A DNA stretch of 64,000 bases from Anniella stebbinsi (taxonomy: Eukaryota; Chordata; Lepidosauria; Squamata; Anniellidae), in contig JARDYH010000007.1 of NCBI GenBank assembly GCA_029215795.1, forward strand, positions 104,634,763-104,698,762. Reading direction: 5' to 3'. The notes beneath the pieces were generated by a model. The model was not told where the DNA came from. It did no database searches and saw only the letters and a program-made list of their open reading frames with translations. Below are positions 47,186-58,475 of the stretch, one piece after another; the first letter of the stretch is position 1, and each line of letters begins with the position of its first letter. The position numbers and the translations under genes were made by a program.

Positions 47186-49985
47186 CGTCCCGTTCTGCCC
47201 TCGCTTGAGGCATGCATCCCATTTCCAGTGATTCCACCGGCTTCCGACACGCTCGTGTGTGTTTCCTAGGTCCCCTGGTTCGGGCACATTTTCCGATTCC
47301 GGAAATCCCAAAATGCGAGACATGGGTGAAATACACCGAAGCCCTGCACACTACCGGCAAACGTCCCGTTCTGCCCTCGCTTGAGGCATGCACCCCATTT
47401 CCAGTGATTCCACCGGCTTCCGACACGATCGTGTGTGTTTCCTGGGACCCCTGGTTCGGGCACATTTTCCGATTCCGGAAATCCCAAAACGCGAGACATG
47501 GGTGAAATTCACCGAAGCCCTGCACACTACCGGCAAACGTCCTGCTCTGCCCTCGCTTGAGGCATGCACCCCATTTCCAGTGATTTCACTGGCTTCCGAC
47601 ACGCTCGTGTGTGTTTCCTGGGTGCCCTGGTTCGGGCACATTTTCCGATTCCGGAAATCTCAAAATGCGAGACATGGGTGAAATTCACCGAAGCCCTGCA
47701 CACTACCGGCAAACGTCCCGCTCTGCCCTCGCTTGAGGTATGCACCCAATTTCCAGTGATTTCACTGGCTTCCGATACGCTCGTGTGTGTTTCCTGGGTC
47801 CCCTGGTTTGGGCACATTTTCCGATTCCGGAAATCCCAAAATGCGAGACATGGGTGAAATTCACCGAAGCCCTGCACATTACCGGCAAACGTCCCCCTCT
47901 GCCCTCGCTTGAGGCATGCACCCCATTTCCAGTGATTTCACTGGCTTCCGACACGCTCGTGTTTGTTTCCTGGGTCCCCTGGTTCGGCCACATTTTCCGA
48001 TTCCGGAAATCCCAAAATGCGAGACATGGGTGAAATTCACCGAAGCCCTGCACACTACCAGCAAACGTCCCGCTCTGCCCTCGCTTGAGGCATGCACCCC
48101 ATTTCCAGTGATTTCACTGGCTTCCGACACGCTCGTGTGTGTTTCCTGGGTCCCCTGGTTCGGGCACATTTACCGATTCCGGAAATCCCAAAATGCGAGA
48201 CATGGGTGAAATTCACCGAAGCCCAGCACACTACCGGCAAACGTCCCGTTCTGCCCTCGCTTGAGGCATGCACCCCATTTCCAGTGATTCCACCGGCTTC
48301 CGGCACGCTCGTGTCTGTTTCCTGGGTCCCCTGGTTCGGGCACATTTTCCGATTCCGGAAATCCCAAAATGCGAGACATGGGTGAAATTCACCGAAGCCC
48401 TGCACACTACCGGCAAACGTCCCGTTCTGAACTCGCTTGAGGCATGCACCCCATTTCCACTGATTCCACCGGCTTCCGACACGATCGTGTGTGTTTCCTG
48501 GGACCCCTGGTTCGGGCACATTTTCCGATTCCGGAAATCCCAAAACGCGAGACATGGGTGAAATTCACCGAAGCCCTGCACACTACCGGCAAACGTCCCG
48601 CTCTGCCCTCGCTTGAGGCATGCACCCCATTTCCAGTGATTTCACTGGCTTCCGACACGCTCGTGTGTGTTTCCTGGGTGCCCTGGTTCGGGCACATTTT
48701 CCGATTCCGGAAATCTCAAAATGCGAGACATGGGTGAAATTCACCGAAGCCCTGCACACTACCGGCAAACGTCCCGCTCTGCCCTCGCTTGAGGTATGCA
48801 CCCAATTTCCAGTGATTTCACTGGCTTCCGACACGCTCGTGTGTGTTTCCTGGGTCCCCTGGTTTGGGCACATTTTCCGATTCCGGAAATCCCAAAATGC
48901 GAGACATGGGTGAAATTCACCGAAGCCCTGCACACTACCGGCAAACGTCCCCCTCTGCCCTCGCTTGAGGCATGCACCCCATTTCCAGTGATTTCACTGG
49001 CTTCCGACACGCTCGTGTTTGTTTCCTGGGTCCCCTGGTTCGGCCACATTTTCCGATTCCGGAAATCCCAAAATGCGAGACATGGGTGAAATTCACCGAA
49101 GCCCTGCACACTACCGGCAAACGTCCCGTTCTGCCCTCGCTTGAGGCATGCACCCCATTTCCAGTGATTCCACCGGCTTCCGGCACGCTCGTGTCTGTTT
49201 CCTGGGTCCCCTGGTTCGGGCACATTTTCCGATTCCGGAAATCCCAAAATGCGAGACATGGGTGAAATTCACCGAAGCCCTGCACACTACCGGCAAACGT
49301 CCCGTTCTGAACTCGCTTGAGGCATGCACCCCATTTCCAGTGATTCCACCGGCTTCCGACACGATCGTGTGTGTTTCCTGGGACCCCTGGTTCGGGCACA
49401 TTTTCCGATTCCGGAAATCCCAAAACGCGAGACATGGGTGAAATTCACCGAAGCCCTGCACACTACCGGCAAACGTCCCGCTCTGCCCTCGCTTGAGGCA
49501 TGCACCCCATTTCCAGTGATTTCACTGGCTTCCGACACGCTCGTGTGTGTTTCCTGGGTGCCCTGGTTCGGGCACATTTTCCGATTCCGGAAATCTCAAA
49601 ATGCGAGACATGGGTGAAATTCACCGAAGCCCTGCACACTACCGGCAAACGTCCCGCTCTGCCCTCGCTTGAGGTATGCACCCAATTTCCAGTGATTTCA
49701 CTGGCTTCCGACACGCTCGTGTGTGTTTCCTGGGTCCCCTGGTTCGGGCACATTTTCCGATTCCGGAAATCCCAAAATGCGAGACATGGGTGAAATTCAC
49801 CGAAGCCCTGCACACTACCGGCAAACGTCCCCCTCTGCCCTCGCTTGAGGCATGCACCCCATTTCCAGTGATTTCACTGGCTTCCGACACGCTCGTGTTT
49901 GTTTCCTGGGTCCCCTGGTTCGGCCACATTTTCCGATTCCGGAAATCCCAAAATGCGAGACATGGGTGAAATTCACCGAAGCCCT
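47186..49985. repeat. T41 domain with 6- and 5-monomer repeats
   Basis: The marker gaggtatgcacccaattt occurs at about 47736, 48792 and 49672, spaced 1,056 and 880 bp (6 and 5 monomers). Each is followed one monomer later by gtccccctctg with cggccacattttcc. The first two repeats continue with cttccggcacgctcgtgtct, cgttctgaactcgc (48420 and 49300) and acacgatcg/gggacccc monomers. The third passes into the cttcagg/gattttactgg type at about 49990. Variants ggtttgggc against ggttcgggc and ccactgatt (48470) against ccagtgatt separate the copies. Confidence 0.82.
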
Positions 49986-50212
49986 GCACACTACCAGCAA
50001 ACGTCCCGCTCTGCCCTCGCTTCAGGCATGCACCCCATTTCCAGTGATTTTACTGGCTTCCGACACGCTCGTGTGTGTTTCCTGGGTCCCCTGGTTAGGG
50101 CACATTTTCCGATTACGGAAATCCCAAAACGCGAGACATGGGTGAAATTCACCGAAGCCCTGCACACTACCGGCAAACGTCCCGCTCTGCCCTCGCTTGA
50201 GGCATGCACCCC
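49986..50212. repeat. Junction monomers
   Basis: A fusion of a T41-domain monomer (accagcaaacg) with the cttcagg, gattttactgg, ggttagggc and gattacgg type, leading into A/B dimers. Satellite only. Confidence 0.7.
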
Positions 50213-52500
50213 ATTTCCAGTGATTTCACTGGCATCCGACACGCTCGTGTGTGTTTCCTGGGTCCCCTGGTTCGGGCACATTTTCCGATTCCGGAAATCC
50301 CAAAACGCGAGACATGGGTGAAATTCACCGAAGCCCTGCACACTACCGGCAAACGTCCCGCTCTGCCCTCTCTTGAGGCATGCACCCCATTTCCAGTGAT
50401 TTCACTGGCTTCCGACACGCTCGTGTGTGTTTCCTGGGTCCCCTGGTTCGGGCACATTTTCCGATTCCGGAAATCCCAAAACGCGAGACATGGGTGAAAT
50501 TCACCGAAGCCCTGCACACTACCGGCAAACGTCCCGCTCTGCCCTCGCTTGAGGCATGCACCCCATTTCCAGTGATTTCACTGGCATCCGACACGCTCGT
50601 GTGTGTTTCCTGGGTCCCCAGGTTCGGGCACATTTTCCGATTCCGGAAATCCCAAAACGCGAGACATGGGTGAAATTCACCGAAGCCCTGCACACTACCG
50701 GCAAACGTCCCGCTCTGCCCTCTCTTGAGGCATGCACCCCATTTCCAGTGATTTCACCGGCTTCCGACACGCTCGTGTGTGTTTCCTGGGTCCCCTGGTT
50801 CGGGCACATTTTCCGATTCCGGAAATCCCAAAACGCGAGACATGGGTGAAATTCACCGAAGCCCTGCACACTACCGGCAAACGTCCCGCTCTGCCCTCTC
50901 TTGAGGCATGCACCCCATTTCCAGTGATTTCACTGGCTTCCGACACGCTCGTGTGTGTTTCCTGGGTCCCCTGGTTCGGGCACATTTTCCGATTCCGGAA
51001 ATCCCAAAACGCGAGACATGGGTGAAATTCACCGAAGCCCTGCACACTACCGGCAAACGTCCCGCTCTGCCCTCGCTTGAGGCATGCACCCCATTTCCAG
51101 TGATTTCACTGGCATCCGACACGCTCGTGTGTGTTTCCTGGGTCCCCAGGTTCGGGCACATTTTCCGATTCCGGAAATCCCAAAACGCGAGACATGGGTG
51201 AAATTCACCGAAGCCCTGCACACTACCGGCAAACGTCCCGCTCTGCCCTCTCTTGAGGCATGCACCCCATTTCCAGTGATTTCACCGGCTTCCGACACGC
51301 TCGTGTGTGTTTCCTGGGTCCCCTGGTTCGGGCACATTTTCCGATTCCGGAAATCCCAAAACGCGAGACATGGGTGAAATTCACCGAAGCCCTGCACACT
51401 ACCGGCAAACGTCCCGCTCTGCCCTCGCTTGAGGCATGCACCCCATTTCCAGTGATTTCACTGGCATCCGACACGCTCGTGTGTGTTTCCTGGGTCCCCT
51501 GGTTCGGGCACATTTTCCGATTCCGGAAATCCCAAAACGCGAGACATGGGTGAAATTCACCGAAGCCCTGCACACTACCGGCAAACGTCCCGCTCTGCCC
51601 TCTCTTGAGGCATGCACCCCATTTCCAGTGATTTCACTGGCTTCCGACACGCTCGTGTGTGTTTCCTGGGTCCCCTGGTTCGGGCACATTTTCCGATTCC
51701 GGAAATCCCAAAACGCGAGACATGGGTGAAATTCACCGAAGCCCTGCACACTACCGGCAAACGTCCCGCTCTGCCCTCGCTTGAGGCATGCACCCCATTT
51801 CCAGTGATTTCACTGGCATCCGACACGCTCGTGTGTGTTTCCTGGGTCCCCAGGTTCGGGCACATTTTCCGATTCCGGAAATCCCAAAACGCGAGACATG
51901 GGTGAAATTCACCGAAGCCCTGCACACTACCGGCAAACGTCCCGCTCTGCCCTCGCTTGAGGCTTGCACCCCATTTCCAGTGATTTCACTGGCTTCCGAC
52001 ACGCTCGTGTGTGTTTCCTGGGTCCCCAGGTTCGGGCACATTTTCCGATTCCGGAAATCCCAAAACGCGAGACATGGGTGAAATTCACCGAAGCCCTGCA
52101 CACTACCGGCAAACGTCCCTCTCTGCCCTCGCTTGAGGCATGCACCCCATTTCCAGTGATTTCACTGGCATCCGACACGCTCGTGTGTGTTTCCTGGGTC
52201 CCCTGGTTCGGGCACATTTTCCGATTCCGGAAATCCCAAAACGCGAGACATGGGTGAAATTCACCGAAGCCCTGCACACTACCGACAAACGTCCCGCTCT
52301 GCCCTCGCTTCAGGCATGCACCCCATTTCCAGTGATTTTACTGGCTTCCGACACGCTCGTGTGTGTTTCCTGGGTCCCCTGGTTAGGGCACATTTTCCGA
52401 TTACGGAAATCCCAAAACGCGAGACATGGGTGAAATTCACCGAAGCCCTGCACACTACCGGCAAACGTCCCGCTCTGCCCTCGCTTGAGGCATGCACCCA
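50213..52500. repeat. 13-monomer (2,288-bp) unit, first copy
   Basis: A string of alternating A (G106, A145) and B (T106, T145) monomers. Several A copies have ccagg, and some B copies have ttcaccgg (50757 and 51285). A cttgcacc/ccagg monomer, a T95 monomer and the accgac/gattttactgg/ggttagggc monomer (about 52265-52400) follow. The 352-bp dimer period is the clearest in the window. Repeated at 52501-54788. Confidence 0.84.
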
Positions 52501-54788
52501 ATTTCCAGTGATTTCACTGGCATCCGACACGCTCGTGTGTGTTTCCTGGGTCCCCTGGTTCGGGCACATTTTCCGATTCCGGAAATCCCAAAACGCGAGA
52601 CATGGGTGAAATTCACCGAAGCCCTGCACACTACCGGCAAACGTCCCGCTCTGCCCTCTCTTGAGGCATGCACCCCATTTCCAGTGATTTCACTGGCTTC
52701 CGACACGCTCGTGTGTGTTTCCTGGGTCCCCTGGTTCGGGCACATTTTCCGATTCCGGAAATCCCAAAACGCGAGACATGGGTGAAATTCACCGAAGCCC
52801 TGCACACTACCGGCAAACGTCCCGCTCTGCCCTCGCTTGAGGCATGCACCCCATTTCCAGTGATTTCACTGGCATCCGACACGCTCGTGTGTGTTTCCTG
52901 GGTCCCCAGGTTCGGGCACATTTTCCGATTCCGGAAATCCCAAAACGCGAGACATGGGTGAAATTCACCGAAGCCCTGCACACTACCGGCAAACGTCCCG
53001 CTTTGCCCTCTCTTGAGGCATGCACCCCATTTCCATTGATTTCACCGGCTTCCGACACGCTCGTGTGTGTTTCCTGGGTCCCCTGGTTCGGGCACATTTT
53101 CCGATTCCGGAAATCCCAAAACGCGAGACATGGGTGAAATTCACCGAAGCCCTGCACACTACCGGCAAACGTCCCGCTCTGCCCTCTCTTGAGGCATGCA
53201 CCCCATTTCCAGTGATTTCACTGGCTTCCGACACGCTCGTGTGTGTTTCCTGGGTCCCCTGGTTCGGGCACATTTTCCGATTCCGGAAATCCCAAAACGC
53301 GAGACATGGGTGAAATTCACCGAAGCCCTGCACACTACCGGCAAACGTCCCGCTCTGCCCTCGCTTGAGGCATGCACCCCATTTCCAGTGATTTCACTGG
53401 CATCCGACACGCTCGTGTGTGTTTCCTGGGTCCCCAGGTTCGGGCACATTTTCCGATTCCGGAAATCCCAAAACGCGAGACATGGGTGAAATTCACCGAA
53501 GCCCTGCACACTACCGGCAAACGTCCCGCTCTGCCCTCTCTTGAGGCATGCACCCCATTTCCAGTGATTTCACCGGCTTCCGACACGCTCGTGTGTGTTT
53601 CCTGGGTCCCCTGGTTCGGGCACATTTTCCGATTCCGGAAATCCCAAAACGCGAGACATGGGTGAAATTCACCGAAGCCCTGCACACTACCGGCAAACGT
53701 CCCGCTCTGCCCTCGCTTGAGGCATGCACCCCATTTCCAGTGATTTCACTGGCATCCGACACGCTCGTGTGTGTTTCCTGGGTCCCCTGGTTCGGGCACA
53801 TTTTCCGATTCCGGAAATCCCAAAACGCGAGACATGGGTGAAATTCACCGAAGCCCTGCACACTACCGGCAAACGTCCCGCTCTGCCCTCTCTTGAGGCA
53901 TGCACCCCATTTCCAGTGATTTCACTGGCTTCCGACACGCTCGTGTGTGTTTCCTGGGTCCCCTGGTTCGGGCACATTTTCCGATTCCGGAAATCCCAAA
54001 ACGCGAGACATGGGTGAAATTCACCGAAGCCCTGCACACTACCGGCAAACGTCCCGCTCTGCCCTCGCTTGAGGCATGCACCCCATTTCCAGTGATTTCA
54101 CTGGCATCCGACACGCTCGTGTGTGTTTCCTGGGTCCCCAGGTTCGGGCACATTTTCCGATTCCGGAAATCCCAAAACGCGAGACATGGGTGAAATTCAC
54201 CGAAGCCCTGCACACTACCGGCAAACGTCCCGCTCTGCCCTCGCTTGAGGCTTGCACCCCATTTCCAGTGATTTCACTGGCTTCCGACACGCTCGTGTGT
54301 GTTTCCTGGGTCCCCAGGTTCGGGCACATTTTCCGATTCCGGAAATCCCAAAACGCGAGACATGGGTGAAATTCACCGAAGCCCTGCACACTACCGGCAA
54401 ACGTCCCTCTCTGCCCTCGCTTGAGGCATGCACCCCATTTCCAGTGATTTCACTGGCATCCGACACGCTCGTGTGTGTTTCCTGGGTCCCCTGGTTCGGG
54501 CACATTTTCCGATTCCGGAAATCCCAAAACGCGAGACATGGGTGAAATTCACCGAAGCCCTGCACACTACCGACAAACGTCCCGCTCTGCCCTCGCTTCA
54601 GGCATGCACCCCATTTCCAGTGATTTTACTGGCTTCCGACACGCTCGTGTGTGTTTCCTGGGTCCCCTGGTTAGGGCACATTTTCCGATTACGGAAATCC
54701 CAAAACGCGAGACATGGGTGAAATTCACCGAAGCCCTGCACACTACCGGCAAACGTCCCGCTCTGCCCTCGCTTGAGGCATGCACCCA
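52501..54788. repeat. 13-monomer (2,288-bp) unit, second copy
   Basis: Same order as 50213-52500. Small differences cluster at about 53003 (ctttgccc), 53035 (ccattgattt) and the accompanying B monomer. The match runs on to about 55190, where ccagg (52904) becomes cctgg. The exchange therefore left about 400 bp of a third copy. Confidence 0.82.
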
Positions 54789-57067
54789 ATTTCCAGTGAT
54801 TTCACTGGCATCCGACACGCTCGTGTGTGTTTCCTGGGTCCCCTGGTTCGGGCACATTTTCCGATTCCGGAAATCCCAAAACGCGAGACATGGGTGAAAT
54901 TCACCGAAGCCCTGCACACTACCGGCAAACGTCCCGCTCTGCCCTCTCTTGAGGCATGCACCCCATTTCCAGTGATTTCACTGGCTTCCGACACGCTCGT
55001 GTGTGTTTCCTGGGTCCCCTGGTTCGGGCACATTTTCCGATTCCGGAAATCCCAAAACGCGAGACATGGGTGAAATTCACCGAAGCCCTGCACACTACCG
55101 GCAAACGTCCCGCTCTGCCCTCGCTTGAGGCATGCACCCCATTTCCAGTGATTTCACTGGCATCCGACACGCTCGTGTGTGTTTCCTGGGTCCCCTGGTT
55201 CGGGCACATTTTCCGATTCCGGAAATCCCAAAACGCGAGACATGGGTGAAATTCACCGAAGCCCTGCACACTACCGGCAAACGTCCCGCTCTGCCCTCTC
55301 TTGAGGCATGCACCCCATTTCCAGTGATTTCACTGGCTTCCGACACGCTCGTGTGTGTTTCCTGGGTCCCCTGGTTCGGGCACATTTTCCGATTCCGGAA
55401 ATCCCAAAACGCGAGACATGGGTGAAATTCACCGAAGCCCTGCACACTACCGGCAAACGTCCCGCTCTGCCCTCGCTTCAGGCATGCACCCCATTTCCAG
55501 TGATTTTAATGGCTTCCGACACGCTCGTGTGTGTTTCCTGGGTCCCCTGGTTCGGGCACATTTTCCGATTCCGGAAATCCCAAAACGCGAGACATGGGTG
55601 AAATTCACCGAAGCCCTGCACACTACCGGCAAACGTCCCGCTCTGCCCTCGCTTGAGGCATGCACCCCATTTCCAGTGATTTCACTGGCTTCCGAAACGG
55701 TCGTGTGTGTTTCCTGGGTCCCCTGGTTCGGGCACATTTTCCGATTCCGGAAATCCCAAAACGCGAGACATGGGTAAAATTCACCGAAGCCCTGCACACT
55801 ACCGGCAAACGTCCCGCTCTGCCCTCGCTTGAGGCACGCACCCCATTTCCAGTGATTCCACCGGCTTCCGACACGCTCGTGTGTGTTTCCTGGGTCCCCT
55901 GGTTCGGGCACATTTTCCGAATCCAGAAATCCCAAAACGCGAGACATGGGTGAAATTCACCGAAGCCCTGCATACTACCGGCAAACATCCCGCTCTGCCC
56001 TCGCTTGAGGCATGCACCCCATTTCCAGTGATTTCACTGGCATCCGACACGCTCATGTGTGTTTCCTGGGTCCCCTGGTTCGGGCACATTTTCCGATTCC
56101 GGAAATCCCAAAGCGCGAGACATGGGTGAAATTCACCGAAGCCCTGCACACTACCGGCAAACGTCCCGCTCTGCCCTCGCTTGAGGCTTGCACCCCATTT
56201 CCAGTGATTTCACTGGCTTCCGACACGCTCATGTGTGTTTCCTGGGTCCCCAGGTTCGGGCACATTTTCCGATTCCGGAAATCCCAAAACGCGAGACATG
56301 GGTGAAATTCACCGAAGCCCTGCACACTACCGGCAAACGTCCCTCTCTGCCCTCGCTGGAGGCATGCACCCCATTTCCAGTGATTTCACTGGCATCCGAC
56401 ACGCTCGTGTGTGTTTCCTGGGTCCCCTGGTTCGGGCACATTTTCCGATTCCGGAAATCCCAAAACGCGAGACATGGGTGAAATTCACCGAAGCCCTGCA
56501 CACTACCGACAAACGTCCCGCTCTGCCCTCGCTTCAGGCATGCACCCCATTTCCAGTGATTTTACTGGCTTCCAACACGCTCGTGTGTGTTTCCTGGGTC
56601 CCCTGGTTAGGGCACATTTTCCGATTACGGAAATCCCAAAACGCGAGACATGGGTGAAATTCACCGAAGCCCTGCACACTACCGGCAAACGTCCCGCTCT
56701 GCCCTCGCTTGAGGCATGCACCCCATTTCCAGTGATTTCACTGGCATCCGACACGCTCGTGTGTGTTTCCTGGGTCCCCTGGTTCGGGCACATTTTCCGA
56801 TTCCGGAAATCCCAAAACGCGAGACATGGGTGAAATTCACCGAAGCCCTGCACACTACCGGCAAACGTCCCGCTCTGCCCTCTCTTGAGGCATGCACCCC
56901 ATTTCCAGTGATTTCACTGGCTTCCGACACGCTTGTGTGTGTTTCCTGGGTCCCCTGGTTCGGGCACATTTTCCGATTCCGGAAATCCCAAAACGCGAGA
57001 CATGGGTGAAATTCACCGAAGCCCTGCACACTACCGGCAAACGTCCCGCTCTGCCCTCGCTTGAGGC
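54789..57067. repeat. A/B dimers, a truncated A-E module and flanking monomers
   Basis: A 55132, B 55308, C 55484, D 55660 and E 55836 are followed by an F monomer with gctcatgtg (56050), a cttgcacc/ccagg monomer, a T95 monomer with cgctggagg (56355) and the gattttactgg/ggttagggc monomer (about 56590). A/B dimers then lead to the next module. 55095-55980 matches 42599-43480 (offset 12496) and 56503-57067 matches 43479-44043 (offset 13024), so three extra monomers were gained in this copy or lost in the other. Confidence 0.8.
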
Positions 57068-58475
57068 ATGCACCCCATTTCCAGTGATTTCACTGGCATC
57101 CGACACGCTCGTGTGTGTTTCCTGGGTCCCCTGGTTCGGGCACATTTTCCGATTCCGGAAATCCCAAAACGCGAGACATGGGTGAAATTCACCGAAGCCC
57201 TGCACACTACCGGCAAACGTCCCGCTCTGCCCTCTCTTGAGGCATGCACCCCATTTCCAGTGATTTCACTGGCTTCCGACACGCTCGTGTGTGTTTCCTG
57301 GGTCCCCTGGTTCGGGCACATTTTCCGATTCCGGAAATCCCAAAACGCGAGACATGGGTGAAATTCACCGAAGCCCTGCACACTACCGGCAAACGTCCCG
57401 CTCTGCCCTCGCTTCAGGCATGCACCCCATTTCCAGTGATTTTAATGGCTTCCGACACGCTCATGTGTGTTTCCTGGGTCCCCTGGTTCGGGCACATTTT
57501 CCGATTCCGGAAATCCCAAAACGCGAGACATGGGTGAAATTCACCGAAGCCCTGCACACTACCGGCAAACGTCCCGCTCTGCCCTCGCTTGAGGCATGCA
57601 CCCCATTTCCAGTGATTTCACTGGCTTCCGAAACGGTCGTGTGTGTTTCCTGGGTCCCCTGGTTCGGGCACATTTTCCGATTCCGGAAATCCCAAAACGC
57701 GAGACATGGGTAAAATTCACCGAAGCCCTGCACACTACCGGCAAACGTCCCGCTCTGCCCTCGCTTGAGGCACGCACCCCATTTCCAGTGATTCCACCGG
57801 CTTCCGACACGCTCGTGTGTGTTTCCTGGGTCCCCTGGTTCGGGCACATTTTCCGATTCCGGAAATCCCAAAACGCGAGACATGGGTGAAATTCACCGAA
57901 GCCCTGCACACTACCGGCAAACGTCCCGCTCTGCCCTCGCTTGAGGCATGCACCCCATTTCCAGTGATTTCACTGGCATCCGACACGCTCGTGTGTGTTT
58001 CCTGGGTCCCCTGGTTCGGGCACATTTTCCGATTCCGGAAATCCCAAAGCGCGAGACATGGGTGAAATTCACCGAAGCCCTGCACACTACCGGCAAACGT
58101 CCCGCTCTGCCCTCGCTTGAGGCATGCACCCCATTTCCAGTGATTTCACTGGCTTCCGACACGCTCGTGTTTGTTTCCTGGGTCCCCAGGTTCGTGCACA
58201 TTTTCCGATTCCGGAAATCCCAAAACGCGAGACATGGGTGAAATTCACCGAAGCCCTGCACACTACCGGCAAACATCCCGCTCTGCCCTCGCTTGAGGCA
58301 TGTACCCCATTTCCAGTGATTTCACTGGCATCCGACACGCTCGTGTGTGTTTCCTGGGTCCCCTGGTTCGGGCACATTTTCCGATTCCGGAAATCCCAAA
58401 ACGCGAGACATGGGTGAAATTCACCGAAGCCCTGCACACTACCGGCAAACGTCCCGCTCTGCCCTCGCTTGAGGC
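57068..58475. repeat. A-H module, copy 5 (complete, block-free)
   Basis: A to H in order at 57068, 57244, 57420, 57596, 57772, 57948, 58124 and 58300. C carries gctcatgtg and G carries ggttcgtgcac, as in the 44-45 kb module, showing common descent (offset 13024). It is preceded, as there, by a B monomer with cacgcttgtg (about 56930 and 43909). Confidence 0.86.
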
